Positions 49,211 to 62,644 of a DNA stretch of 64,000 nucleotides are shown here, one piece after another. The position numbers were made by a program, and so were the translations under genes. How positions within the stretch are numbered: position 1 is the first letter of the stretch; each line of letters begins with the position of its first letter. Under the pieces are notes generated by a model. That model worked only from the letters and a program-made list of their open reading frames with translations, was not told the origin of the DNA and searched no databases. Source of the stretch: Burhinus oedicnemus (Eukaryota > Chordata > Aves > Charadriiformes > Burhinidae); NCBI GenBank assembly GCA_008921705.1, contig VFFE01007836.1:1165602-1229601 (forward strand). Reading direction: 5' to 3'.

Positions 49211-51685
49211 CTGAAAGTAAAGCCATGAACAGCAAGAGAGACAGTGTTCACCAAGAAGAGATTCACCTCTGCCCTGCTCCTGCATGGTCCTGCCTCTTCT
49301 GGTGAAGAAACTGCCCACGCATGTGGCCTCTCTGACATCTGTCCTAACAGCCACCCTGGCAGCGCCGGGGACAAGACTGTGGTCAAGCCAAGGATTTAAA
49401 ACTCCTGCTGGGGACATTTCCACTGTGTCGTGACTACACTGCCATCCTCTAAACACGGTTTATGTCATAGACGACGAAAAGTTCAGATTTTATCCTTCAG
49501 GTTTTATGCGTGATTTCCATGTCTTTGAAGTTCTGTTCCCACTGAAGATGAAGGCAAATTCCCACTGATATTAATGGGGTTAGGATGTGTCCTTGTCTCT
49601 GTTTTTGCTGTTGTTTCCTTTGTTGCAGTAGACCTATTCCTTTATTAAAGCTTTTGCCTAGGGGAAAAAGAAAAGCCACGTTACTAAATAAATTATGAAA
49701 TATTTACGTTTGTGAAGCCAACCCCTTATGCCTAGCTCCTCCTCTGATATTAAGATGACACTTTTTATAGAGCTACAGGTTCTGTACTGCCCTTATTCCT
49801 CTGTGGGATCCAAGACCAGGAGGTGACAAAACAGCAGGCCACCATGAGCCAAGTGACAGTAAGTAATATCTAGGAATGCTTGCTTATTTTGACTCAGTGC
49901 AGTGAGAAACAGCTATATTAGACCAGTGGTGGTTGGTTTAGTGCTGGAGAGCAAGGATCACAGATGAAATGGAAGAAAATATAAACTGGGGAGGTTTCTA
50001 AACTAAGCTTGATTTTTACCTGAGAATAAAAGGCCATGTGTTGTAGATATATCTGTAATAATAATCCCAAGAGCAAAGTGTTAAAGGCATCAGTTTGCTT
50101 ATCTCTGTTTATGTTCTCTTTATGTTCTTTTATATTTGTATTTGCTTTTTTTTCCAGCAGTTCTCTCAATGCCACAAGAATGAATGAAGCTAGCTTTAGT
50201 GTCACGATCCGTAATGAAAAGATCTGCAGTTACTCTTGTGAATGTTCTACATCTCTTGTTTTCATTGTATTTTTATATTGGCTTTAAACCTTAATAGTAG
50301 CTTCCTTCTTTTAAAAAAATGGTTTAGCATGTTGTTCAAATATGTGTGGTTCAAACTCTTTAGCTTAGCTTATGAATTTCTCCCTCCTACTTTTACATAT
50401 GTAATACTTTTGACTTTGCTTTGCCCCACCTCTTGTTGGTTTGGTAACAGACAGGTAGTGACTTTCTCTCCGGGTGTTGGTTTGTTGGTTGGGTTTTTTT
50501 TAATACTTGGCTAAGTCACTTCAGTTTATGCCTTTCATTTTTATCTGTCTGTGGCATAGCCTATGGAAGCTGTATCTGTAAAATGGATAAATGTTAAGTA
50601 ACTATCATCGTAAATGGAACATCCTGTTAACTGGATTTCTGCACAGTTAACTCCTCATGGTTCTCTGTCACCAAACTCAAGGTCTCTGACCTCCCTGGTG
50701 TCACTCATCCTAATGTTCCTTCTGCTCTTCCCTTGCTTTTTCTCTCTTGCTCACCTTCAGTTGTCTTGTTCCCTCTTCCCCATTTCTCCTGCAAGCTCCC
50801 TTTGTTCCCATTTCTCTGGTTCCTCACGTCTTTTGGCAGTAAGGAGGGCAGGTTGGTAGGCGGCTGGAAATACGACTGTGCTAATTGTCCCTATTTGCTG
50901 TGTAACATTTCTTCCATGGTCTTTCCTTGCAAAATGTCCCATGCAAAATTGTCAGTTCCCTCTTTCTCACCTTGACTTTCATGAAAGAAATATTTGGAGT
51001 AGTTAGAAAGCAAGAGAGGAAAAGATGCAGATTTCCTTTGCACAATGCCTAGGATTTACAAGGTCAGTATGTGAAATGGAGCAGCTTTCAGAGCAGGGAA
51101 GGAAACAGTTCCTGAAATGTGTACTGAGCTGAGCATTTTTAATCCTCAGCATGAAGTGCTGGACAGTGGTGCTGAATATACTCATACCAGTGCAAAAATA
51201 CATTTTTAAATAGATGAAGAGAAATAATGATTTTTAGCTGGCAGAATCTTAGCCCAAAAAGGAAACCTGAAAAAAAGAGACACAAAAAAGCCTTGGGGCT
51301 AAATACTCTCACACTGTAGAAAGTTAGAAGTAAGGAACAAAAAAAACCCCACTTGATGATATGGCTTTTAAGTGAGCTTTTGGAAGGTTTTGGAATGTAA
51401 TGGGGAAACTGTGTACTGCTGTAATGTGACATGCTTATTTGTGGGCATTAACACACGTGAAGACAGATTTTTTGGTCACTGTATTATGATGCACAACTGT
51501 GTGATTAATAAATTAGGCAATGCTAGTGCAAGTGTACTACAGTGAACCACTTGTAGCAATCGCCAGCACTCTAGCAGGCAACATTAAATGCTATGCTCTG
51601 CTCCAGTAAAGCTTCGAATATTCGAATATTAATTTGCAGTTCCCAAGCTGCAAAGCAATCAAAGGAGAGGAAGAATGTTCCTTAC

Positions 51686-51751
51686 TTTTATCCATATTAC
51701 AGGAGAATCAGAGTAGTCACCAGATTCCTTGTGTAGAAATGTCAAACTTAG
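51686..51751 (-). other. Exon-like island (minus), 66 nt
   Basis: A strong acceptor (gattttattttttttcag) and an AAAA|GTAAGG donor enclose 22 codons open in one frame only, with phase 0 at both ends: LSLTFLHKESGDYSDSPVIW then IK. No family recognised. Confidence 0.3.
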
Positions 51752-54700
51752 CTGAAAAAAATAAAATCAAGAAGATTTACTAAAATCACTTAAGTAAAAG
51801 TGTAACACAGCTGTTTATAAAAAGCAAGATATATTTTTTCAAGTCCTTATGTTTTGTATTTAATAGCTTGAGTAAAATGAACATACCAAATATGCATAGA
51901 ATAGCATACTCTTAATACTGGGATAAATCACTTAAAAAACATAAAGATAAGCAAACAATGGGCCTGAATAAAAAATTGTATTATGAACTAGCTCCTGTCT
52001 GAGGCCAAGATCTGAAAGTGCTACAACTGATTTCTGAGTTCATATGCAGCTTCTTTTACTGCATTCATGCCAAGTTCATAAGGATTATGAGAAAATTCAG
52101 CAGATTAGACCTTTAATCTGGTATCTCCAATCTAAATAGAAAAAAGTGTCAGATATGGCTAAGCTACTCAATTTATCAGAGTATCTAGAAAACACTGATA
52201 TTGATATCCTAGCTTGAAATTTCAGATCAAGCTCTCTGCTTTGTACTATGAAGAATTTATTCCCTGCTACAAGATGGTTTTTTCCCACACTTTGCCTAAC
52301 AAATTTCTATTCATCTCCAGTCTCATTTTTAAATTCCTGTCTTTTTAAGAAATCTCTTGTGAAATTAAAGAGGTGCATCATATTCTTGCATCACGTTCTG
52401 AGCACAGTTAGGCTTTGGCTTACACTGAGCTTTTAGAAGACGCTGCCAGCACTACTCTGCCTCCTGAACATTTTACCCAGGGCATAGGCAGCTTACACGT
52501 TCTGAAGTAATTACTGTACTAAGTACCCAGTGATGTATCTTTCCCAGAAACTGAAAATAAAGGTATAAAAGAGATCCACACAGTAATTTATGGGTGTTAA
52601 CATATGGGTGTAAGTTTCTCTGGGGATAATTATGTGACTATGATAATAACGCCAAGGATGCTTGGATACATTAAACCAAATTCTCACAGTGATGTTCTTG
52701 AGCTGTCATTACTGTCAGGAGTGCTATTTAAACAGGAGAGAGGGGTGAGAGGCCCATACGTCTTCGCAAAAATCACCCTCTCCCTTCACACTGCAGGCAA
52801 GCTGGGGAAGCCCTGTTTGACACAGGTGCTGACATTAGATGTGTTTACTGGAAACTTGCTGTTTTGAGAGCAGAAGACTACACAAAGCGTGCTGAGAGGG
52901 GAGCAGCCTGTGTGCTTTGCAAGGATAGCTGAAAGAATGGGCATTACTGACAGCGTAACGATCAAAACCTCCTGGGCTTTGCAGGACTTTTGTACTTTCA
53001 AAAAGTGCGACCTAGCACGCTTTGAAGTAGACTTTGCTGTGGTTCAGAAATACACCTGCGGACCTCCGTGACAAGTCCAAGTGCCAGGCTAAGTTAGCAA
53101 GCTTTGGAGAAGGGAAGGTTCCCAGCTCAGTCAGAGAAATTTCTCCCAAAGCTTCCCTTTACCTGCTAGCAGACAGCTGGCAGGAGCCCCAGGTGTCCTT
53201 GAGAAATTCTCCAATACACTGCTCATCACTCCCATCATGAGGGCTCAGTATATTTTCAGTCGTTGGGAAGCCGCCAGAAGCAATCCCACCATAAAGGCTG
53301 CCCTGTGAAACGGGCTCAGGCTGCAATGCCTGGGCCTGTTTTCCAGTATTGTAATTGCCCGGCTGGAATTAAACTTCACACAGTTTAAGTTTTTCTGCCT
53401 TCAAATTTCTTTTTTTTTTTTCTTTCCAGCTTTTCTTTTAGTGAGGCTAATGGCTAATCCTTTGACCTCCTGCATTAAGTCTGTGTAAAATTGCACTCTT
53501 CCAACTCAGCAAACCACTACCCTAATGATCCATAATTACTGGTGTTACAGAAGCATCCTCAGGGATACAGGATTTTATAGAAAAATCATCAGTTTTTTTT
53601 TTTTTTGAGCAGTGACAGGGAGACAGAGTTCTGCCCTTGCTCTGGGATGGCAGTGGCCATGGTGAGGGTAGGAGACATCCTGGTGGGTGAGCAAGCGGCA
53701 GGCGTGTATTTTGAGAGACTGTATTTGCATTTCCTGCCCCTTGCGAGCTTGTCAGGTGTGCTGGGACCCAGTCCCAGCTTGTGGAAATGATTACAAGGCA
53801 ATTTATACCTACTCACAATGACCCCTACTGTTGTGTTTGTTGCAAACTTGGCTGCAGTACAGTAATGTTTAGTGGATTAATAACGTCTGCTTTTGGCCTC
53901 TCCTACTCCCTCGGCAAACAATTTTCATGTATAATAAACATTCTCATTTAGTCTAACTAGAACAGAGCCCAAGGGTCAGAATAGCCATACCTGTGCACTG
54001 AGGAGAAGACACTCTGGGTTTCCAGACAGGAGACCAGCTTTCTCCCTTCTCCATGCCAGGGTCCAAGACTTCTGCCCTTTTGCAGGATCAGCTCTGCTGG
54101 GCAGGTCCCCCTGAAATGACAGAGGGGGCAGCACCAGACGCCCCCTTCCGCAGGAGAAGGTCTGTCCAGTCAAAAGGGTCGCAGTGGGCAGCAAAGGCAG
54201 CACAGAGTCACTGGGACAGGCAGATATTTTTTGAGTGTTTGGCATTTTGAAAAAGAACAGCACATTTTAAAATTAAAAACTATGAATATATATATATAAA
54301 GTATGCAAAAATATTTCACACCAACGATTGATCACAGTGCGCGCTGTGAGGGCATATGAGGTTGAGTAAGTGGTGTATGGTCTTGCCTTTGCACAGGAAG
54401 CCTGAGAGTTACAAACCCTTTAAAAATCTGTATGGTTTATATCGTTCATTATCAGTCTCTTTCAGGAAACAAAAAGTCTGCCCATGTTTCATAATGTGTG
54501 TAGTAGAAATACCAGGATATGCAAATATGGAAGTTACACAACGAAAGCAAAACTGAATTAAAGCTGTTTACAGTCAAAAAATGAGAGAACCAGAACTGCA
54601 GCCTTTTTATTGCTACACCACTGAAATGAGCCTGTGCACAACCTGGCTATTTAGGTGCTTGTCATGTTGTGTGGTACAACTGTTTCCCTCCAGCTTCTCA

Positions 54701-56151
54701 GTGCTGTTTATGCCTCCTCAGTAACACCTAAAATGGAGGCTACCAATCTTGGGTATAGTGAAAGAAGAATGTTGTAAGTAGTCTTGTGAAGCTTTATGAC
54801 AGCTACCAATTGATCAAATAATTACGAATAGCAATCAGTCAGGTGATGGACTGTTGACTTTTAGCCTGGGGAGCAGGGCTATGGCAACACTGTTGTGACA
54901 GATGGTGGATGGATACTCTTTGCTATTGAACTCTGTGACCCAAATGCTATGACTGAGCATCTACCATAAGAAATACAGGCTGTGTCATAGGTCCTGGTGC
55001 CCTCTGATGCACCATGATGAAGCTCACCAGCACTGTCTCCAGTGAAGGATTTCTCGCTGTCCCTGTGCACTGAGGTCATGCGTCTGCAAAGCTATGGCCG
55101 AGATATAAGAGTTCAGACAGGTAGGTTAGGTTAGTGTCTGCCATGAAAAGGTGAGCAAGAGAAATTAATTTTATCTTGGCTTATCTGAGTGATGCGCTAC
55201 CATCCCACTGCTCCGCGTTCTGTGTCACTGGCAATTTTCACTGCCACAAATAGGTGTTGCTTGACCACAGCTAGTAAAACAATGAAAAGTATATATGTAA
55301 AACAATTTGACAAGCATCAGAGAAAAAACATTATCAAGCAAATTGTTTATCAAATGTTATTTGGTCATACGCAGGGAGAAGAAAAATGCCTATTTCGTGC
55401 TGAATAGCTAAGCTATCTACATTATTTTCATTGAGACTTGGGTTTGCCTTTGATCCAGATTGACTAAATATGACATCTACTCCTGCACAATTCTCCTCAT
55501 TAAGTAGACCAGATACATTATTTTTATTTCTTCAAGAAGTATGCACAAATGTTTTCTGAAATTAATTTGTTTGGTACTTCGTACACTTTGTTGTTTGGTT
55601 GATTTTTCAGGGTGAAAAGGGAAGGAAATCTTCGACAACCTCTTGTGGTTGTGGGGCATTTCTTTATATTTAATTCCTTTTAAGACAGTTGTGGAGAATC
55701 AGGGGTATGGACTATGAACACAGCAAACCAGCAATACTGGTGGGACAGCCAACTCTTCAGACTGGAGTTTATATTAGCAATTCAGGAAAAAAAATACAAG
55801 TGAGATATAACCCAGAAATATATTTAGGAACATATTAAATACAGGTACACTTTTGAAATCTGAACCCAAAAGTGCATCAGGATTTTGCAAATTAGCTTTG
55901 TCTTTATAGTAAGTCCATGCAAACTTCAGGTCCTAAGCCTGAGACTGGAGGTATTGAAAATTAACAGCCACATTTTTTGTAGCGTGAAAATGTAGGTGAA
56001 ATAACATCTTCCTTCAAATATTTTCTTTTCTCTTTAATTTTTTCCTAATTGTCTCCATTTTTCCTTTGGCAGCTATACAACATTGTAACCAACCACAAAT
56101 AACTATAAAGATGGAAGAGGGAGACCGTAAACAGACCATTTTCACTCTCAA
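51752..56151. other. Gene-poor interval upstream of the DNASE2B 3' end
   Basis: Only simple sequence is supported: T-runs near 53410 and 53594, and a (TA)n run at about 54283-54298. Short open frames in the slightly GC-richer patches (52700-53250, 53600-54200) show no recognisable protein. Confidence 0.4.
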
Positions 56152-56187
56152 TTTATTTTGTTTATTCATATTTTGGACATGTTTATT
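56152..56187 (-). terminator. DNASE2B: Cluster of minus-strand AATAAA signals, likely DNASE2B poly(A) region
   Basis: Three TTTATT hexamers on the + strand (56152-56157, 56161-56166, 56182-56187) read AATAAA on the minus strand, 670-700 bases beyond the DNASE2B stop. Plausible cleavage region, but the area is AT-rich and the hexamers could be chance. Confidence 0.4.
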
Positions 56188-56856
56188 TGTTTATAAGATT
56201 GCTGCACATGAATAAAAGCACTAGAACTATTCCCAAGCTATTGGTTACAAATGATTTAAAGCTCATTTCTTCTCTAAAAATTAATCATGTAAAAATTAAG
56301 CCTTCCTGTCCACAGATCTACTCGTCTCCCTGTCTGTATCCAATTATGTCAGCTCTTTAAGAGATTCAGCCTAAACTGAGCAGAAATGCCGTGACTGATC
56401 TCAACAGCGCCTGGAACACGGAGTGATTTTGGGGTACTTTTCTCTTGCTAACTGCCCAGCCCCGACAACCTGCCTAACGAGACAGGTGTCAATTGTTCCT
56501 CCTGTCCCACATCCAGCATCACTCACAAGTTGCCCCAGGGACGCCTGTGCACGGTCGCTCACAGCGCTGTGTTTTGGTGCAGCCTTGTGCAGCAGTGTCC
56601 TGTCCCGGCACTGATGACAAGAGGAGCCGGGAAGAGAGCGGAGCATGGCTCAGCACACACAGAGCCTGCTGCTCCGGCACCCAGAGAAAAAACAGCCATA
56701 ATTTATCTGCAAACCGCCTGCTTTTATAGCTAGCAAGGTGAAGGTCTAACACATCTGGCAACTCAAAGGGCCGTTTTTCGGAGTGAAAATATAGTTTAAG
56801 GGAGACATTTCCTACACTTTCTATGTAACAAGGGGCTGTTCGGGAGGAATGGTTCA

Positions 56857-59800
56857 TTATATCAATGTGGGAACATCAGTACAACTTTCGTAGTGGATTA
56901 TCAAATGCCTGAAGGCTTTGTAGATCTGTTCGTTCTGTGTGCAGATGAACCCACCACTTCTCCAAGCTTGCTCGGCAGCGCGGTTTAAGTCTCCGATGCA
57001 GGTCCACTGATCTTTGTATTCCCTTGAAACAGCCCATTTGGAATGATCGTTAATGGAATAAAAGGTGGAATTCAATGGCATCCCTATTAGGTTTATGTTG
57101 TAGACGTAGTAGTCGAGAGAGCAATTTGAGGGAAGTCTTTGGCCAGAATGTTGCCAGGATTCAGCCAACAAATCGGTTTTCAGTTCCTGAGCCATCCAGG
57201 CCACGTAGATATCTGTGGAATAACACTCTGTTACATTTATTTCTGAAGCCGAATTTCTTTTTTCCCCCTCAAAGAAAATACTAATTGACAAAGAATATAT
57301 TAATTGCTTATTTCTTGCTTGAGAATGTGTGATAGAGCAACGGGTTCTCTTACCATCTATGAACAAGTGTGACTTTGCAAAGTGGAGAAAGGTTTCCCCA
57401 TGAGCTGACTGGAGCTTGGAGAGGTGGCGCAAGGGGACCAAGGGCAGCCTGGACCCTGCACAGAGCTTCTGCAGATTTGGGAGATCAGCTTGGAATATGT
57501 TAGGGATGGAACAGCTGTAGATTCCTGGATTATAACTCAGCATCTGTTGGTCTAAGGAAAACCCAAAGAAATGAACATATGCAGAATTAAAATGGGTTAA
57601 AGTGAAGCAATCAGGAGAGTAAAGTTCTGCCTTGGAAAGGAAACCTAAATCCTTCTTAAACTTCACAGCCTATCTCCTGGAGGAGTTCAGTGTCAAAGTA
57701 TTTTAGCAACCAAAAGCATGTTTAATTGCTTTGTATTGCAACTGGCCCTGCAGCACATAGACTGGCTGGGAGATTATGCTCAGATTTTTCCACTTACACC
57801 TCATTATTCTTAGCAGAACTGTTAACCGGTGGTCTCAGTCCACTGCCACTTCCACCCATGCTCATCTTCAAGTCTCTAAGCAGTCACACAGTGCTCAGAC
57901 AGCATGTTTAAATTCAAGCCTGTCCGTATTTAGAGGACTAGTTTCCAGTCAGTTACAGTTGCCAAGCCAAATGCAAACAGAAGAGCTGCCAAAGGGTCTG
58001 GTTTGGCTTTAGGGAGAACAGAGCTTGACTTTCAGCATCTGGATTGAATTTGCAGAAGAAATTTACTTTTCTGTACAGTGCGCAGCTTAACTGTAGAGTC
58101 CTTGCCACGGATATCGTAGAGAGCAAGGGAACAAATGGGCTCATTAGATGAGTTTATGGAAGACCAGTCCATCAGGAACTTTCCAGTCTTTCCGGCTCAG
58201 GAAATCCCTCAACCACAGATTACCAGAAGCTGGGAGGATGGAGCAGGAAAAGCATTAGTGTATGTGTCTCATTTTCTTGTCCTCCTTCCCTAAACAGATG
58301 CATAGATGTGCTTCCACAAACAGGAACCTGGTTTAGATAGCTCTAAATGGCCATCCTGGCCATTTGCACAGCGTATATGTTTCATTAATATCATTTGAGG
58401 TTTGTAACTGAGAAAAGAGTGAAAAACAGTGTGAAAAGCTTTAAGGAGAATGGCAGTATGGCTTCTTGTAATGCCTTTTGATAGTGCCTTTTCAGGATTC
58501 CAGTACCAGGTATCACTGTCAGATTGTTCTGAATCTTATGGGTATAGATTTTGAGTTTTTTTATTTTTAGTATTTTATGTGGCAAAAAGTACCTGGGGAA
58601 ATTCTGGGTGATATTTATTCCATGCTTCGTATTTCTGATGAGTCAAGGCTACTACTCCAGCTCAAGCAGTGGTTGCCTTACATTTTTGGAACTGCAGACG
58701 ATTGCAGCTGAACGAGCTATTACTGTTAGAAATGATTACTCATCCTACTTTATATTTCCAAAGCATTTTGTATCCATGGACTGAGTTTACCCTTGATGTG
58801 CACTTGTGACTATTATTATCCCAATAGTCCCCATGGGGAGATGGAGACAGAGTGGAAGAGTGAATTTCCCACATTCACACAGGAAATCATTGGATAAACA
58901 TAACTGAAGCCAAGAACACTGTTTCCAGGCCCCACTTGGTTTCCTAATCTGACAACGAAGGACAAGAACAAGCAATTTTTGAGTCTCAAGGAAAGCAGTA
59001 AGAGGGGTGCAGTGGGGCAAAGGCTTTCTTAGGGAGAAGCTTTTCATACCTATTTCTGTGAACTGGTCATATTTGAAGGTTATACAGATGGCTGTCTGTC
59101 CGTAGGACTCCCCAGTAGCTGGATACCCATAACCGTCCTCCGGGATGGGAGGGAACAGGGGCACGCTGTGAATCACCCAGAAGCCTTGTGATTTGTCCAA
59201 GAGCAGAAATCCTGTAAAAAAAGATGTTATTGCAAATGAATTAAGGAGGAAAAAGCCCTGAGATGATGGAGCTGTGTCCTGCTTTGGATTTGCTGCTGCA
59301 GACACCACACTCCAATGTGTTCATGTCTACAGTAAACTGGCTCTAGGGTAGATTAATGGATTAGAGGAGACACTAGCATTGCGTTAAAATTGCATTAATT
59401 CTGTCCTGCATAGCCTAACTCAAACTGTCCCCATGTTTCTTTTGAAACTAGTATCTTTTCAAAACCTTTCTCCTTCTCTGCTCAAATTTTGTCTTCTAAA
59501 AGCCTGATGATTTAGTGGTCATGTCCCTCTCCACTGCTCATTTTCCTTCCCTTCATATATTGACTGCATAAGGGGAAACAGACTCCGTCAACACCATGTC
59601 TCCTTCCCCAGACCAAATTCTCCTCCACGGGAGGAGAGCTATGCCTCCCCCTGCGGCAGGGTGCTCCGGGGAGGAGCACGGCTCCCAAGCCGTCCCCATT
59701 GCTGCAGCCTGGAAATACAGCCCTGCAAAATGTGTTCCGCCCAGAGTCAGGCTGGGCAAATCCCATCTGCTTCCTCAAGCGAACGTTTAGACCTCCACTG

Positions 59801-61766
59801 AAGTTTACACTTACTTAAAGTCTTGCTTCACTTTAACTGCATACTTTAGCACTTCCATGATCTTGGCAGACGTTTCTTGCTCCAGAGAGAGAGTTTGGAG
59901 GGGTTTATGTTTAGGGTGCCTTTCCCCTCACATCTGGTACTGCTGTTGCCATTAGGCTCAGGACTATGTGTTCCATACTCGCTGAAAGGAGCTGTATGAG
60001 TTTCAGCTCTTGAAAACAAAGGGTCTATATGCCCTAAGAGTTCTTCAACACAGCACAGGCACAGCAAAACCAAAACAGAAGCTGCAGCATCTATAACTAT
60101 GCAACAAACCACGCATCATGCAAATCATTCTCCAGTTTTGCTTTAGGCAGGAATTTTATATATGCAGATAGAAAGACAAGTAGATGCTATCCACAACTTT
60201 AGAAAGGAGAAAATAGTAGCTTGGGACTCTCCCTGTACCTTTGGTATGTCCTCTTTTCCACCCATCGGAGTCTGATTCAGGGACCTCATCGTTGTATATC
60301 GCATATGCAATGCTCTCCCTCTGCAAGAAAATACACATTTCTGAAACATGACATTCAGTAAAAGGAAGGCATTTAGGCAACTGTCTTCTGCTGGGAACAG
60401 AAGAAAGAATTCAGGACTTCCCTGTGTGAACATCATGAGCCTAATCCTTCTCCCAGTTTGGCTGACAGAGTCTCCATAGAAGTTACAGTAAAATAAACCT
60501 GAAGACTCAGCGTTAGGGTCCCAGCTAATAGGAAGTGGAAGTTCTCTCAATCATTGCAGTAGCCCTTCCTCAAGAGGTCGAATATGCTAAGACAATTTAC
60601 ATGGGGTTACTGGGCACTTGCTTGCAAAGAAGTGCCCCCTCTTTTTTTTGTACCTCTCTCTGATTTAGCAACCAGATCCGGAGATAATGTTTGCTGAGGA
60701 AAAATAGACATGACAAGTGTTCTTATGAAGGACAAGCAATTAATGTTTTTTTGGCAAAATATTTGCATATGGCCACACCTTATTCCCCCTGAATAGAGAA
60801 CTTCAAAGCAGTTGGGACATGCTTCCCCTCCCAAGGTACTCTGAGTTTGTAAACAGTTTATTACAATTACAGTGAGACCTGGAATAGGACAGTGGACTAG
60901 ATTGCCAATATTTGACTGACTTCTGGGAATCTCTTCTACATATAAATTAATGACACCCTACCACTAACCCGCAGCAGAAATGCAAAGACACACCCAGATT
61001 CCCAAGAATATTATGTAGATGGTAAAAAAATAACTATAGGCAGATCTTGTGGTATTTTATAATCGCTTCACACAAATATAAATGAGGTGTCTGACTGGGG
61101 GAAAAAAAAAGGCCTAACAAGCAGCAACCACTGCTGACGCAGTCGTGGTGATTTCAGGGGGAAGAGCGAAATCCAGATTTGATTTGAGACAGAGCGTGAA
61201 ACACATGCACATGGGAGAGCTTAGGACAGTGTCTGTAATAGTCACCACTGGCCCTGGTCTGAGTTCACAGCCAGTTCACAGCTTCAGACGTTGCTTAACA
61301 TGAACTGCAGAGACGAAGCCAAAGGGACTATGTACCAACGCTCATTTTTCTGATGGGCAATACTTAAGTGTGTGAAAGGCTTGACTAGAAATTAGAAGTT
61401 TGAGGATAATTTCTAATTGTAGCCAAAACTGGAAATACTCTGCCCAGCTGTCAAGACGCTCCCCTTGATGTAGATCTAGTCAGTCAGGTCCAGCCATACC
61501 TCTACATGCTTATTTTGGCTGGTTTCATTTCATTTGCATGTAATATCAAGTAAGCGTACTAACAAAATGATAATTAAATATTACTTGCCTCAGATTCGTA
61601 CGTCTCATACAGCTGCTTCAGTGTTTGTCCCAGAGCACCCTGTGTCATGTTGACGAGGTATTTACCGAGCTGCCACTGCGGAGCCAGGGTGTCCATATAC
61701 ATGTATTCCAGCCCCAGCATGGGAATCTCTCCTTTGGCGTGTTTTGGCAACTTGTAAAGAGCAAAC
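56857..61766 (-). CDS. DNASE2B: Deoxyribonuclease II beta (DNASE2B), five exons, first exon missing
   Basis: Acid endonuclease of the DNase II family. In mammals it degrades nuclear DNA in lens fibre cells and is also salivary/lysosomal (known). Exons, minus strand: 61766-61589, 60320-60239, 59211-59050, 57551-57354, 57212-56857, with TAA at 56857-56859; 324 codons in a single frame. Conserved parts are FALYKLPK, LGLEYMYMD, IYNDEVP, GHTKG and WVIHSVPLFPPIPEDGYGYP. Further along are QTAICITFKYDQF, YSCSIP, LQSAHGETFLHFAKS, LPSNCSL, DHSKW, WTCIGDLNR and SGGFICTQNEQIYKAF. The HxK residues of GHTKG and DHSKW are the expected catalytic pair. The missing first exon should encode the signal peptide and about 40 residues ending in a Trp codon split in phase 2. 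The tail (CTDVPTLI) is a few residues longer than in human. The first intron placed has a GC donor. Confidence 0.93.
57213..57353 (-). other. DNASE2B: 141-nt stop-free in-frame intron of DNASE2B
   Basis: Donor GATG|GTAAGA at 57354/57353 and acceptor TTCCACAG at 57213. Splicing gives FIDDIYVAW, matching the family. The intron is a multiple of three with no stop codon, so a retained form would insert 47 residues (beginning GKRTRCSITH) between two catalytic-domain segments. Confidence 0.85.
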
Positions 61767-62644
61767 CTGCAACCGTGAAAAGCAATTGGTTTTTTAGAAC
61801 CATCCTGTTTGAATGTGCAAATCGGTATCTCCTTCCCACCTGAGGATTTAAGAGAAGGGTGACTCTGGGGATGCCTATGCTGGCAGGGGACCAGTGCCGC
61901 CAACGTGCGGTGTGGATGTCTCAGCCTCGAGGAGGTGACACAGCGCAGGAACCAGCACAGTACCTGCTGCAGACAAATTTGCTCTGCTTCTTAGCAAGCA
62001 AGCGAGGCTGATTTGGCACCAAACTCCTGTTCCTGTGGCCAGACCACTGTTGGCACCCCCAAAGAATTTGAGGTAGCCCTGGTTTGGAGTCCTGTTTAGC
62101 CACCAAATCCCTATTGCTCACAGTTCTGGTAGAGAACCTCAGGTCCTGAACTCAGTCTCACATTCTCATGGTCAAGCTGGACACCTCTTACCAATACATT
62201 TTTATATTATATAAATAGACTTTCTATGAAATAGATAAAATTATGTATTAAAATTATAAAAATGCATAACATTATATTTATACATATTAAAACCACAAAA
62301 TAAGTATAAAGCCATGTGATAATGTTGTTCCAATCCTACTTTTCATAACAGACTCGCACTCTGCTGAACTGTTGCAGACTGGATATTTGCAAACCATTAG
62401 CCAGAAACAAAAATCTTTTCAAAATTGTAGAGTACTCAATATTGTCAATAAATGGCTCGGTTCATATTAATGTCCCTGATGAAGTAAAGAGGTTTTCCCA
62501 GTGCACAAGTCCATGGGATTAATTGCAATATAATTAATTGAGCCACTTTCTTTGAGTGCTGTACTTGAGTAATTTGTTATTTATGTCAATCGTAAGAACT
62601 GAGTGGCATTATTTTCAATCCTATACTATTTACCAAAAATGCAG

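Noticed and set aside
51686..51751. Idea that the 66-nt island is a uricase exon remnant
   Set aside because: A few residues (GDxSD, IK) look alike, but the position does not fit the human order (uricase on the far side of DNASE2B) and the similarity is too short.
52604..53240. Cluster of open frames in a slightly GC-richer patch
   Set aside because: No splice sites in consistent phase and no recognisable domain. Treated as chance.
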